Of a stretch of 64,000 nucleotides of DNA, positions 43,970 to 54,472 are shown in pieces. Numbering within the stretch: the stretch's first letter is position 1; each line of letters begins with the position of its first letter. The DNA comes from Candidatus Gastranaerophilales bacterium (lineage in GTDB: Bacteria > Cyanobacteriota > Vampirovibrionia > Gastranaerophilales > Gastranaerophilaceae): the NCBI GenBank assembly GCA_944324315.1, contig CALUVW010000004.1, forward strand, positions 1 to 64,000, in the 5' to 3' direction. The notes below the pieces were generated by a model. The model saw only the letters and a program-made list of their open reading frames with translations, was not told the origin of the DNA and made no database searches. The position numbers and the translations under genes are program-made.

Positions 43970-45690
<1,721 letters not shown>

Positions 45691-45714
45691 GCCGGAATTT
45701 ATTTAAGATAAAAA

Positions 45715-45747
45715 ACAGACCTGATATAATATCAGGTCTGTTTTTTA
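45715..45747 (+). terminator. Terminator of the groES-groEL operon
   Basis: ACAGACCTGATA, 3-base loop, TATCAGGTCTGT, then six T. The arms are perfect 12-mers. Confidence 0.92.
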
Positions 45748-45765
45748 TTGCGTTACATCTTATTA

Positions 45766-46686
45766 TTAATCAAATAAAACACTTGATAAGTAACGCTCAC
45801 CCGTATCAGGCAAAATCACAACAATTAATTTGCCTTCATTATCTCTCATTTTGGAAAATTCCAAAGCTGCAAACATAGCAGCACCGGAAGATATTCCACA
45901 TAAAATTCCTTCATCTGTTGCTAATTTTCTGGCAGTTTCAACAGCATCAATATCACCTACTGGATAAATAACATCAACAACACTTCTATCAAAATTTCTC
46001 GGGACAAAATTTGCTCCAATACCCTGAATAGCATGAGAACCAGCAGGTTTTCCGATAAGAACTTGAGAGCGGAAAGGCTCTACAGCAACAATCTGAATAT
46101 CTGATTTCTTTTCTTTTAACCTTTTTCCGATACCAGAAATTGTTCCTCCGGTTCCAACACCTGCTATAACTATATCAACCTTTCCATCAGTATCATGCCA
46201 AATTTCTTCCGCTGTAGTTTTTTCATGAATTTGCGGATTAGCAGGATTATTAAACTGCATAGGAACAAATGAGTCTGGAATTTCTTCCCGTAATTCCATA
46301 GCTTTATCAACAGCCCCCTGCATTCCTTTATCACCGTCTGTTAAGATAATTTCTGCGCCGTAAGCCTGCAGCAATTTTCGTCTTTCAATACTCATTGTCT
46401 CGGGCATTGTCAAAATCATTTTATAACCCTTCACAGCACAGACCATAGCAAGCCCGATACCTGTATTTCCACTGGTTGGTTCAATAACTACCGCTCCGGG
46501 AGTCAACAGTCCCTGACGTTCGGCTTCTTCTATCATATTAAGAGCAGGACGATCTTTAATGGAACCTGCAGGGTTAAAACTTTCAACTTTTGCAACAACA
46601 GTTGAAAAACCTTCTTTATTCAATTTATTTATTTTTACAAGCGGAGTATTTCCGATTAAATCCAGAATATTTTCAGCAATCTTCAT
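45766..46686 (-). CDS. cysK: Cysteine synthase A (O-acetylserine sulfhydrylase)
   Basis: 306 residues from ATG 46686 (AAGGAAATGA ahead). It makes cysteine from O-acetylserine and sulfide with PLP. Motifs: LIGNTPLVKINKL, NPAGSIKDRPALNMIE (the PLP Lys in SIKDR), EPTSGNTGIGLAMV, the PLP-phosphate loop VGTGGTISGIGKRLKE and GISSGAAMFAAL. Length and motifs fit CysK rather than cystathionine beta-synthase. The longer frame to 46734 overlaps the terminator of the upstream operon and is disfavoured. Confidence 0.95.
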   Translation of the reverse strand: MKIAENILDLIGNTPLVKINKLNKEGFSTVVAKVESFNPAGSIKDRPALNMIEEAERQGLLTPGAVVIEPTSGNTGIGLAMVCAVKGYKMILTMPETMSIERRKLLQAYGAEIILTDGDKGMQGAVDKAMELREEIPDSFVPMQFNNPANPQIHEKTTAEEIWHDTDGKVDIVIAGVGTGGTISGIGKRLKEKKSDIQIVAVEPFRSQVLIGKPAGSHAIQGIGANFVPRNFDRSVVDVIYPVGDIDAVETARKLATDEGILCGISSGAAMFAALEFSKMRDNEGKLIVVILPDTGERYLSSVLFD

Positions 46687-46712
46687 TTCATTTCCTTTTT
46701 TTATAAATATAT

Positions 46713-46741
46713 AAAAGGGTTGACTAAAAATCAACCCTTTT
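46713..46741 (-). terminator. Terminator of the sigma/Spy-like operon
   Basis: AAAAGGGTTGA, 7-base loop, TCAACCCTTTT: perfect 11-base arms placed between the Spy-like gene and cysK. Confidence 0.85.
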
Positions 46742-46773
46742 AATTTATTATATATGGAGATTATGCAAATGAA

Positions 46774-47397
46774 TTATTCGGCAGTATTATCAGTTGCAGG
46801 AGCAGGAGCTACCGGACAAGGACCTATAGGTCTCGGACCTTCAGGACCAAATCCTGGACGCGGTCCGAAATCGTGGTGTCCGCCTTTTTTGTGTCTTTTT
46901 TCAAAATTCTTGCGGCCTTCTTCTTTCATTTTTTTCAATTCTTTTTGTTGTTTTTTAGTCAGAATTGATTCAAATTCTTTCATATTTTGCATACGAAGTT
47001 CATGTGCCTGACGTTTCAAAGCTCTGATCTCTTTATGAATTTGAGCTAATTTTTCCTGCTGCATTTCAACTGCAATTCTTGAACGTTTTACAGCTTCTGC
47101 CTCTTGATGTTTTTCTTTAATTTTTTCCATAATAGGCTTCATCTGTTCAATACCTTTTTGACGAATTTCTTTTGCCTGAGCTTTTTGTTCATCAGTTAAT
47201 TTTAAACGGTTTTCAAAAGCTTCCTGACGCTTTTTAAATTCAGGATTTACAGGAGGTTTCTTGACATCTGTCTGCTGGGTCTGAACTGTTTTTTGCTGTT
47301 CAGGAACAGCTGTAGTTGTTGTATCAGCCGCAAATACTGCAGTTGATGCAAATACCATTAAACTTGCAATTAATAAAGTTTTTTTCATCATAATCAT
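46774..47397 (-). CDS. Spy/CpxP-like periplasmic protein
   Basis: Up to 207 residues. The signal peptide is MKKTLLIASLMVFASTAVFA. The mature part is highly helical and charged, with an LTDEQKAQAKEIRQKG segment like the LTxxQ motif of Spy/CpxP chaperones and a second copy-like stretch ESILTKKQQKELKKMKEE. The tail is rich in Gly, Pro and His (KKGGHHDFGPRPGFG), which might bind metal. Three ATGs lie at the 5' end (47397, 47391, 47388); the AAAGGA spacing favours 47391. It is the last gene of an operon with an ECF sigma factor and its anti-sigma, so envelope stress is the likely trigger. Confidence 0.82.
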   Translation of the reverse strand: MIMMKKTLLIASLMVFASTAVFAADTTTTAVPEQQKTVQTQQTDVKKPPVNPEFKKRQEAFENRLKLTDEQKAQAKEIRQKGIEQMKPIMEKIKEKHQEAEAVKRSRIAVEMQQEKLAQIHKEIRALKRQAHELRMQNMKEFESILTKKQQKELKKMKEEGRKNFEKRHKKGGHHDFGPRPGFGPEGPRPIGPCPVAPAPATDNTAE

Positions 47398-47410
47398 AAT
47401 CCTTTCTTTT

Positions 47411-47908
47411 TTATAATAAATCTTCCAATACTGCTGCCAATTCTTTTTTGGCGTTATATAATCGCGATTTTATTGTACCTATGGGACATTTCAGTTTATG
47501 TGAGGCATCTTCATACGAGTAACCGTATATTTCACATAACATTACTACTTCCTTAAATTTTGGTTTTAAATTATTTATTGCTTTGATTATAGTTTTTTGT
47601 CTGTCATTACTTATAACTTTCAGTTCCGGAGTCAATTTGGAATCTTTTAATGTGTTTAAAAATTCGTCATCTGACACCGAGTAGTCCTGAGCCTTTTTTT
47701 GTGCAGATTTCAGGTAATCTTTTGATACATTTTTCGCAATAGTATTTATCCAGCTCTTAAACGAACCTTGCTCTTTGTATTTATCAGCGTTTTTCCAAAC
47801 CTTTACATACACTTCTTGTTCAAGATCTTCATTTGTTTCTTTTGTAATAAGTCTTATTATACTTCTTACATTATTTTGGTTGCTTTTTATAAGCTCTTTA
47901 AAATCCAT
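47411..47908 (-). CDS. ECF-type RNA polymerase sigma factor
   Basis: 165 residues with sigma region 2 (IRLITKETNEDLEQEVYVKVWKNADKY, key part DLEQEVYVKVWK; then GSFKSWINTIAKNVSKDYL) and region 4 (LKPKFKEVVMLCEIYGYSYEDASHKLKCPIGTIKSRLYNAKKEL, key part CPIGTIKSRLYNAKK). ECF factors redirect RNA polymerase to stress promoters. The gene starts 3 bases after the anti-sigma stop, so translation is coupled, and precedes the Spy-like gene by 13 bases. Self-activation of the operon is usual for this class but no target box was identified here. Confidence 0.9.
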   Translation of the reverse strand: MDFKELIKSNQNNVRSIIRLITKETNEDLEQEVYVKVWKNADKYKEQGSFKSWINTIAKNVSKDYLKSAQKKAQDYSVSDDEFLNTLKDSKLTPELKVISNDRQKTIIKAINNLKPKFKEVVMLCEIYGYSYEDASHKLKCPIGTIKSRLYNAKKELAAVLEDLL

Positions 47909-47911
47909 TAC

Positions 47912-48256
47912 CTATTCCACCATCAAAAATCCGTATGAATCCACAGGAAAACCGTAATCTTCCGCACTCAGAGTAGTTCCGTATTTAATTGTATCCGAAA
48001 TATCCGTATTAAAATTAATCAAACCTAAAGTTGCACTGCTTAACAATATAACAGATACGGCACAGGCAGCTTTCAGCTTAAGAACATTTTTTCTTTTTTC
48101 TCTGTAATACGGTCTTACTTCTTTCAACAAATCAGATACTTTGTCCATAATTTCCTGTTCTTTTTTACAATCTTCGCAATTTTGAACATGCTCTCTGAGA
48201 GTTTCATCATTTCCGAAAGTAAATAAAGCTTCGTATTTAGTACATTTTTCTTTCAT
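47912..48256 (-). CDS. Zinc-type membrane anti-sigma factor
   Basis: 114 residues. The N-terminal cytosolic part carries a zinc anti-sigma (ZAS) pattern, HVQNCEDCKKE (H-x3-C-x2-C), preceded by a Cys in EKCTKYE. One membrane segment follows (KAACAVSVILLSSATLGLI, near 64-84), with a short tail outside. Such proteins hold an ECF sigma factor until a signal releases it. Being the first gene of the operon, ahead of its sigma, is the less common order. AGAGGA precedes the ATG. Confidence 0.83.
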   Translation of the reverse strand: MKEKCTKYEALFTFGNDETLREHVQNCEDCKKEQEIMDKVSDLLKEVRPYYREKRKNVLKLKAACAVSVILLSSATLGLINFNTDISDTIKYGTTLSAEDYGFPVDSYGFLMVE

Positions 48257-48422
48257 TTTTTGTCCTCTGCTAGGATTTTTTATTTAACCTCTATACTTAT
48301 ATAACGATACAAAAAATAAAAAGTTCATTTGCAATTTTAATTTTCTCATAATATTATAACAAATGTTACAAACACTAGCAAAAATTTTTTTGTTCAGACG
48401 TTATATAGTCGGAATTACTATT

Positions 48423-48977
48423 ATGGCCGGAAATAATTTTCAATTTATAAAAAAAATATGTAAATCTCTGGGTGAGAACAATAAACCTACCTATGTCGTA
48501 ATGTCAATTGCAGCAGTCAAGGGCATTTGTCGTCCGACATTCACAATGATGGACAAAACCGAAAACCCGGAAACTAAAAAATATACCGCATTAAGAGAAG
48601 GCCTGACAGAAGTCATAGCAATCCCTGCATATTGGACATGCGGAGAATTGTCAGGTAAAATCGCTCAAAAAGTTTTTAAAGGAACTGGACTTGAAAAACG
48701 TGCGGCTACAAATCTTATGTTTATGGGAGTTTGTGCTGCTGCCTTATTTGTAATTCCGGGACTTTGTTCAATTGTTATTAAACCTATTATGGATGCATTA
48801 GGATTAAAAAATCCGGAGGAAAATAAAAAAAGTGTAAAAAAAACGGATATCACTATCCCGTCTCAAATGAAAACACCAGAAATTTCAACACAACCTCTAA
48901 CTCACATTAATACTTATCCGACAATGAAAGCATTCACAACCAGACCGCAGACAGGTCTAAAGGTAGGCGGCCTATGA
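48423..48977 (+). CDS. Lineage-type small membrane protein, paralogue 1
   Basis: 184 residues from ATG 48423. The pattern KGICRPTFTMMDKTENPETKKYTALREG near the N-terminus recurs in the next gene as IGRPGFILIDNDIDADTKQYAAAKEF (shared key residues: RP-F---D------TK-Y-A--E). Membrane segments follow, NLMFMGVCAAALFVIPGLCS and IVIKPIMDALGL. The C-terminus is polar and threonine-rich. No family was recognised. A longer frame from 48363 exists, but neither start has a convincing ribosome site. Its stop overlaps the start of the next gene (ATGA). Confidence 0.65.
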   Translation: MAGNNFQFIKKICKSLGENNKPTYVVMSIAAVKGICRPTFTMMDKTENPETKKYTALREGLTEVIAIPAYWTCGELSGKIAQKVFKGTGLEKRAATNLMFMGVCAAALFVIPGLCSIVIKPIMDALGLKNPEENKKSVKKTDITIPSQMKTPEISTQPLTHINTYPTMKAFTTRPQTGLKVGGL

Positions 48978-49639
48978 TAGGAGCAATAAAAAATATCGTA
49001 ACAAGTTCTCAGCTTGCGAATGTGGCACAAAATACGGCTCAATCCGTTACTGTTGAAACAACTTTAAAAGCAATCGGCAGACCCGGATTTATACTTATTG
49101 ACAATGATATTGACGCTGATACAAAACAATATGCCGCAGCAAAAGAGTTTTTATATCAGGCTACATGTCTTGCTGTTTATATGGCCTTGATAGTTCCTGT
49201 GTTCAAAAAAGGCGGATTCAAATTAGCAAAAAATATTATATTTAAAAATACACAGGGTTTTGAACATTTTAAAAATGTAAAAGAATATACGCATTACAGA
49301 AAACTTGCAGAAAACCCAAACATTGAAAACAGACAGGCAAGCCTTGCTAAAATTATCCCGGGGAAAGATGTTAAAGTAAAAGACCAATATGATGGAGTTT
49401 TGCTTAATGAATTGACAAAAGAAAAACCAGACTTATTTACAAATGTAAAAGGTGCGGTTGAATTAAGCAATCTTATAGGTTCGGTACTTGGACTTGCAAT
49501 ACTTGCCCCTCAGGTAAGCCATGCTTTTATCCACCCTGCATTAAAATTGTTAGGCTTAGAAGATAAAAATAAAAAGACAGACAACAAACAAGCTGATAAA
49601 AATTCAAATACTACCCCGAATTTTAATGTTAAAGCTTAA
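48974..49639 (+). CDS. Lineage-type small membrane protein, paralogue 2
   Basis: 221 residues. It is a paralogue of the preceding gene, with the same order of parts: GRPGFILIDNDIDADTKQY, a membrane segment (ATCLAVYMALIVPVF), a charged middle, then SNLIGSVLGLAILAPQVSHAFIHPALKLLGLED (key parts SVLGLAILAP, HPALKLLGL), ending in a Lys/Asn-rich tail. Translational coupling (ATGA) suggests the two products act together, perhaps as a complex. The function is unknown. The terminator follows at 49663. Confidence 0.68.
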   Translation: MIGAIKNIVTSSQLANVAQNTAQSVTVETTLKAIGRPGFILIDNDIDADTKQYAAAKEFLYQATCLAVYMALIVPVFKKGGFKLAKNIIFKNTQGFEHFKNVKEYTHYRKLAENPNIENRQASLAKIIPGKDVKVKDQYDGVLLNELTKEKPDLFTNVKGAVELSNLIGSVLGLAILAPQVSHAFIHPALKLLGLEDKNKKTDNKQADKNSNTTPNFNVKA

Positions 49640-49662
49640 ATGTAATAACCACGGGATATTAG

Positions 49663-49699
49663 ATAAATCCGGATGCTCATTAAAAGTATCCGGATTTAT
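49663..49699. terminator. Hairpin between convergent genes (paralogue 2 and trmFO)
   Basis: ATAAATCCGGAT (49663-49674) and ATCCGGATTTAT (49688-49699), perfect 12-base arms. The right arm overlaps the last codons of trmFO. The T-tails are short. Confidence 0.65.
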
Positions 49700-51003
49700 A
49701 ACAACGTTAAAGTCTTTAGATAATCTATTGACCGCCTTGAAATCATTTCTGATTTCAGCTTTTTATTCTTTCGTTCTTTTTTAGGAAGCTCAATCTGAGA
49801 AACAATCCCCCAATTTGAATTTATTGGCTGGAATTTTTCATGCTTTTCATCACTTATATAATGTGTTAAAGCTCCGAGCATAGTTATTTGCGGTAATATC
49901 ATTAAGGCTTCATTATTCAACAAACGAGCCATATTTATACCTGCAAGCATGCCTATTGCGATGGATTCCGTATACCCTTCCGTACCTGTAAGCTGCCCCG
50001 CAAAAAATAAATTTTGTCGTTTTCTTGTTTGCAGCGAAGGATTAAGAATCTTCGGAGAATTGATAAATGTATTACGATGCATAACTCCGTATCTTACAAT
50101 ATTTACATTTTCAAGCCCTGGAATTGATTGAAGAAGTTCCTTCTGGCTTCCCCATTTAAGATTTGTTTGAAATCCTACCAAATTGTAAAGTGTTTTGGCT
50201 GAATTATCCTGTCTTAATTGAACAACAGCATAGTTTTCAATTCCCGTTCTTTTATCCACAAGACCAACAGGTTTCATTGGACCGAACCTTAAAGTATCCA
50301 CACCGCGGGAAGCCAAAACTTCTATCGGCAGGCAACTTTCAAAAAATTTCGCATTTTTTTCAAATTCTTTCAGTTCTATTTTCGGAGCATTTATCAAAAT
50401 ATTATAAAATTTATCATATTCTTCTTTGTTCATCGGGCAATTAATGTATGAAGCTTCTCCTTTATCATACCTGCTTGCCCAGAAAGCTTTATCAAAATTA
50501 ATACTGTCTTTTTCCACAATCGGAGCTATAGCATCAAAAAAGTGCAAATGCTCGCTTTGAGTAAACTCTCTAATTGAATTTGCAAGACTTTCCGATGTTA
50601 AGGGTCCTGACGCCATAATTACATTACCGTCAGGAATTTCGGTTATTTCCTCCTTTATGATTTTAATATTTTTATCTGCCTCAATTCTTGACGTAACCGT
50701 AGATGAAAATAATTCTCTGTCAACAGCCAACGCATTACCAGCCGGAACAGCACACTCACGGGCAATCTTTATAAGCTCTCCGCCTAAAATTTCCATCTCT
50801 TTTTTTAATAACCCCGAAGCATTTGAACAATCTGAAGCCCCTAAACTGTTTGAACATACAAATTCTGCAAACTTATCAGTTTTATGAGCCCCTGTCATCT
50901 TAACAGGTCTCATTTCAAATAAATTAACCTTTATCCCGCGTTTTGATAACTGTAAAGCAGCTTCACTGCCTGCTAAGCCGGCACCTATAACGTTAACTTC
51001 CAT
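49696..51003 (-). CDS. trmFO: Folate/FAD-dependent tRNA (uracil-54-C5)-methyltransferase
   Basis: 435 residues, the usual length of TrmFO (Gid), which makes ribothymidine at tRNA position 54 using methylenetetrahydrofolate and FADH2. The FAD-binding start is VIGAGLAGSEAALQLSKRGI. Family blocks are FEMRPVKMTGAHKTDKFAEFVCSNSLGA (key part VCSNSLGA), LPIEVLASRGVDTLRFGPMKPVGL (key part DTLRFGPMKPVGL), and FFAGQLTGTEGYTESIA. The start lacks a ribosome site; TAGAAT just upstream could allow a very short leader. Confidence 0.94.
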   Translation of the reverse strand: MEVNVIGAGLAGSEAALQLSKRGIKVNLFEMRPVKMTGAHKTDKFAEFVCSNSLGASDCSNASGLLKKEMEILGGELIKIARECAVPAGNALAVDRELFSSTVTSRIEADKNIKIIKEEITEIPDGNVIMASGPLTSESLANSIREFTQSEHLHFFDAIAPIVEKDSINFDKAFWASRYDKGEASYINCPMNKEEYDKFYNILINAPKIELKEFEKNAKFFESCLPIEVLASRGVDTLRFGPMKPVGLVDKRTGIENYAVVQLRQDNSAKTLYNLVGFQTNLKWGSQKELLQSIPGLENVNIVRYGVMHRNTFINSPKILNPSLQTRKRQNLFFAGQLTGTEGYTESIAIGMLAGINMARLLNNEALMILPQITMLGALTHYISDEKHEKFQPINSNWGIVSQIELPKKERKNKKLKSEMISRRSIDYLKTLTLL

Positions 51004-51272
51004 AAAAAAATTCTATCTTGAGCAAAAATTAATGTCAATTTTAGAAAATACTATTGATTTTTTATTTTTAATTATGAATTATTGCAACTTTGTAAATTAA
51101 TTATTATATTTGTAGTAAAAAACTTGCATATTTTATTTTATTAAGTATAATAATTACACTAAATACATTTATGCCTTTCTTAACGTTTCTTAAGATTTCG
51201 GCCGAAAAAAGCAATAAGTGTAATTGATATGTTTTAAAACATGTGTGTAGTAATGAAAAATAAAGTAGGGAT

Positions 51273-53279
51273 ATGTCAGTAAAAGCTATTAATTCCGCAA
51301 CCTCCGTTGCTCAACAGAAACAAACAAATCACAACAAACAGGAACCAAAACAACAATCCTTTACAGGTTCTTTTAATCCGGTTATTTTACTTATGGACGG
51401 CATCGAAAAGGGAGGTTTTGCAGCAACATTTATTGCTCAAGACGGTATAGGTATGGTTGCCCCCAGAATTTATGAAGGCCTTAACCGTAACAGAAAAGAG
51501 GACGAAAACGGTAAAAAAACAGGACCTCTAAACTGGGAATTTGCCAGACGTGAAGGTATACGAGAAATCCTTAGCGGTCCGAGCGCGTTTTTAATTCCTT
51601 TAGGAATTATGGCTTTTATAAAAAGATTTTCAGGTACGGCAAACAATGTCCATGTTGACCATATTGAAGCTTTAGGACAAAATTTTGCGGATTTTGTAGG
51701 TAAAAATACCAAATTACTTGCAACGCCGGATGAACTAAAAAAACATTACTATGCTCAGGTTCTTGAACAAGCTCTTGCAAAATCAACAGAAAGCAGCTTT
51801 AGTGGAACTGAATTGAAACAAACCGCAATAAAATTTGCGAATAACCTTGTTGACGCTGAAACAAAATCAAAAAGTAAAATAAAACAAGAAAGAAAACTCG
51901 CCAAAGCTCTTTACAATGAAGTTATTGACGGGTATATGGATATTCGAAAATTGCATGCAGATCCTTCATGTAATGAACTTGATATGCTTTTAGATGTCAA
52001 TGGAAAACAAGAACCGTTAAGTACTGATATTAAACGTTTAACTCAAAGCTTAAAAGATTATACAAAAGATGTTCTTGATAAACTTGAAAAATATGCTAAG
52101 AAAAATTCTTTAAAATTAAGCGAAGATAACAGCGAAACATTTGTAAAATTCATTGAAAACTTCAACAAACATAGAGCCGGAACAAGAGTTATTTCCAATT
52201 TCGGTATGTGGGGTGCTGTTGTAGGATTTTACGCGCTTATTCCGAAATTATACAATATCGGGCTTAAACATGATCCAGGCCTGAAAGGTCTTGTCGAAGA
52301 ACCCGCTGAAAATACCAATAATACAACAAATTCAAAGCCAACAGAAGAAAAAGATAAAAAAGATAAAAACATTGCTTTCAAAGGTAATTTTGTATCAGCC
52401 ATAGGTGAAACAGCTGCAAAAAATGATAATTTCATTAGTAAAATAATGAAAAAATTTGAATTTAACGGTGCCTCTATGTCTGTACCTGCTATGTTAACTC
52501 TTTTATTCGGTTTCTGTCTGCCGCCTCGTTATATAAACGCAAAAAGCGATAAAGAACGCAAAGAAATTTTAGTAAGAGATATTTTAAGCTTTAGTGCGAT
52601 ACTTTTTGCAGCAAAAGCATTATCAAGAGCTTTCTCTGATGTATTTGCTAAAATTTCCGGTTTAGCTTTAAATGTAAAACCGAAAGATCATGATAATGGA
52701 TTTTTACATAAACTGAAAAATTACTTTACACCTGCAGAAGGTATAAATGTATTAAGCAGCGGTCAGATTGTTTCAAAATACAGTAACATCGACAAATATA
52801 ACGGCGGTATTGAAGGTTTCTTCAAATTCCTTGAAGAAAATGGCGGAAATGTTAAAAAAGTTCTAAAAATGGACGAAACTGTAAGAAAAAATACCGATAG
52901 AATATTGAAACAATTCAAAAATAAAACATTAGAAGATGCAAGTACTTCAACAAAAGATATTATTGATGCATTTAACGAAGCAAAAGGCTCTACATATTTA
53001 GAAAAAATCCTTACTAAATTCTCTTCAGCCGATAATATCTTTGTCAGAAGAGCAAAAACATTTAACAGTGCATTTAGCTTTGCGTCAATCATTGTTCTTG
53101 TACCTGCGTTTATGATGTGGCTTGCAAGATATTGTGAAAACATGACTCAAAAAGCTGTAGAAAAAGAAAAACTTGAAAAAGCGGCAAAAGCTCCACAACA
53201 GCCTCAGCCACAATCTCAGCAGATGAAACCTGTTATGTTATCAAATAAACCATCTATGGCAGGATTTTTAAATAAATAA
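51273..53279 (+). CDS. Large lineage-type membrane protein with two F-x-G units
   Basis: 668 residues, not recognised. After a signal-less Gln/Asn/Lys-rich N-terminus comes QQSFTGSFNPVILLMDGIEKG and then AQDGIGMVAPRIYEGLNR. A membrane segment (FLIPLGIMAFI), a long charged helical region and another segment (FGMWGAVVGFYALIPKLYNIG) complete the first half. Near residue 370 a second unit begins, NIAFKGNFVSAIGE, again followed by membrane segments (MLTLLFGFCLPPRYIN, IIVLVPAFMMWLARYC). It looks like a two-unit duplication. The C-terminal tail is Gln/Pro-rich. The short AGGGAT ribosome site is weak. The 269-base gap upstream holds only likely promoter sequence. Confidence 0.7.
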   Translation: MSVKAINSATSVAQQKQTNHNKQEPKQQSFTGSFNPVILLMDGIEKGGFAATFIAQDGIGMVAPRIYEGLNRNRKEDENGKKTGPLNWEFARREGIREILSGPSAFLIPLGIMAFIKRFSGTANNVHVDHIEALGQNFADFVGKNTKLLATPDELKKHYYAQVLEQALAKSTESSFSGTELKQTAIKFANNLVDAETKSKSKIKQERKLAKALYNEVIDGYMDIRKLHADPSCNELDMLLDVNGKQEPLSTDIKRLTQSLKDYTKDVLDKLEKYAKKNSLKLSEDNSETFVKFIENFNKHRAGTRVISNFGMWGAVVGFYALIPKLYNIGLKHDPGLKGLVEEPAENTNNTTNSKPTEEKDKKDKNIAFKGNFVSAIGETAAKNDNFISKIMKKFEFNGASMSVPAMLTLLFGFCLPPRYINAKSDKERKEILVRDILSFSAILFAAKALSRAFSDVFAKISGLALNVKPKDHDNGFLHKLKNYFTPAEGINVLSSGQIVSKYSNIDKYNGGIEGFFKFLEENGGNVKKVLKMDETVRKNTDRILKQFKNKTLEDASTSTKDIIDAFNEAKGSTYLEKILTKFSSADNIFVRRAKTFNSAFSFASIIVLVPAFMMWLARYCENMTQKAVEKEKLEKAAKAPQQPQPQSQQMKPVMLSNKPSMAGFLNK

Positions 53280-53353
53280 TTTCATAATCAACTCTTTTAA
53301 TTTCTTAACTAAGCACTTAAGTCATTCCGGCTTAAGTGTTTTATTATAATAGC

Positions 53354-53382
53354 TTGACAAAATCTAAAAAATAGTAAATAAT
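53354..53382 (+). promoter_or_regulatory. Promoter of prepilin locus 6
   Basis: TTGACA at 53354-53359, 17-base spacer, AATAAT at 53377-53382. The promoter, ribosome site and leader align over about 87 bases with locus 4, with around ten differences by eye. Confidence 0.78.
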
Positions 53383-53413
53383 GAATTTAGTTAAGAAGAA
53401 AAGGAGTTTGAAA

Positions 53414-54396
53414 ATGAATAGAGAAGATGCTTTCAGGATTGCCCCCCCCCCGAAAAGTCAAACGTAATTACATTTTTCAGAGATTTTAGAAATTATTTTT
53501 GTTTTAATATCATCCTTCCCTTGTCAGGGAAGGATAAGAGGATGGGTGACGATTTAAAATTATCCAAATTAACACCCACCCCTATCCCCTCCCTGATTAG
53601 GGAGGGAAGTACGCATGCTGCCACCTGTAACAGAAAACGTAAAGCTGCATTGACTATCTCCGAAGGAGCTACGCACGTTGCCCACTCTCACAATATTAGT
53701 CGAGCAGCTTTTACTCTGGCAGAAGTGTTAATCACCCTTGGTATAATAGGTGTGGTTGCGGCAATGACTATGCCAACAATTATTTCTAATCATAATAAAG
53801 CTGTAGTAGTAACTAAACTAAAATCAGCCCAGAGTATCATTACCCAAATGCTTACTATGGCAATAGTTGACCACGGTGATCCAAATACATGGGATTTTAA
53901 TAACGCTTTAGGCGCAGAGATAAGTGAAACTGAAAGTTTGATTAAATCTCTTACAGAAAAATATTTTCTGCCCTATTTGAATGATACCAAACATAGCGGT
54001 TATATGAGTTTGAAAGAAGCCGGTTATGAACCATATAAAACAGCAGACGGACAATATAATTATTCAAATCTAGGTGACGAAAGTAAAAAACAGTATGTGA
54101 TTGAACTTGCAAACGGAATAACTATTTTTGTTTATATGAACAGCAGTACAATGTCAGGGAAATTAACATCCGTTCTGTTATACATAGACGTGAACGGAAA
54201 GAAAAAACCGAATGTTTTCGGACGTGACACCTTTGTTGCGAATATAGATTCCACTACCGGACAATTTAAGTGGCTCTATAGTAGTCTTACACATGAACAA
54301 ATAATTAAAGAATGTAGTGGTAACGGTCTTTCCTGTGGAGCTCTAATCCAACATGACGGCTGGCAAATTACCGATAAATATCCGATTAGAATTTAA
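53414..54396 (+). CDS. Prepilin-like protein, locus 6, poly-C leader with two start frames
   Basis: The body (uninterrupted from 53521) has the signal SRAA|FTLAEVLITLGIIGVVAA and the C-terminus of the locus 3 subfamily (CGALIQHDGWQITDKYP). ATG 53414, after AAAAGGAG, starts leader MNREDAFRIAPPP. A second ATG at 53427 starts MLSGLPPPP. With the 10-C tract (53442-53451) both stop before the body. With 11 or 8 the first, and with 9 or 12 the second, reads into it. The stretch to the signal is open for about 85 codons and contains a type B repeat (53510-53611). The gene ends at a perfect bidirectional terminator. Role: pilus or pseudopilus subunit, inferred. Confidence 0.8.
53442..53451 (+). repeat. 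Poly-C tract (10) in leader of prepilin locus 6
   Basis: Ten C between ATTG and GAAAAG. At 10 both nearby ATGs are out of frame with the prepilin, so as written the locus should be off. Confidence 0.92.
53510..53611. repeat. Interspersed repeat type B, copy 2
   Basis: CATCCTTCCC...GGGAAGGATAAGAGGATGGGTG and CACCCACCCCTATCCCCTCC...GGGAGGGAAG. It resembles the element at 11101-11182 and is translated in the prepilin 6 frame. Confidence 0.55.
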
Positions 54397-54400
54397 AAAT

Positions 54401-54438
54401 AAACAAAAGCTGAAAATTTTACTTTTCAGCTTTTGTTT
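54401..54438. terminator. Bidirectional terminator after prepilin locus 6
   Basis: AAACAAAAGCTGAAAA and TTTTCAGCTTTTGTTT, perfect 16-base arms around a 6-base loop. It serves the + strand prepilin and the - strand DUF1858 gene. Confidence 0.92.
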
Positions 54439-54472
54439 ACTAAATTCTTAATAATTAATTAAACAATTCAAA

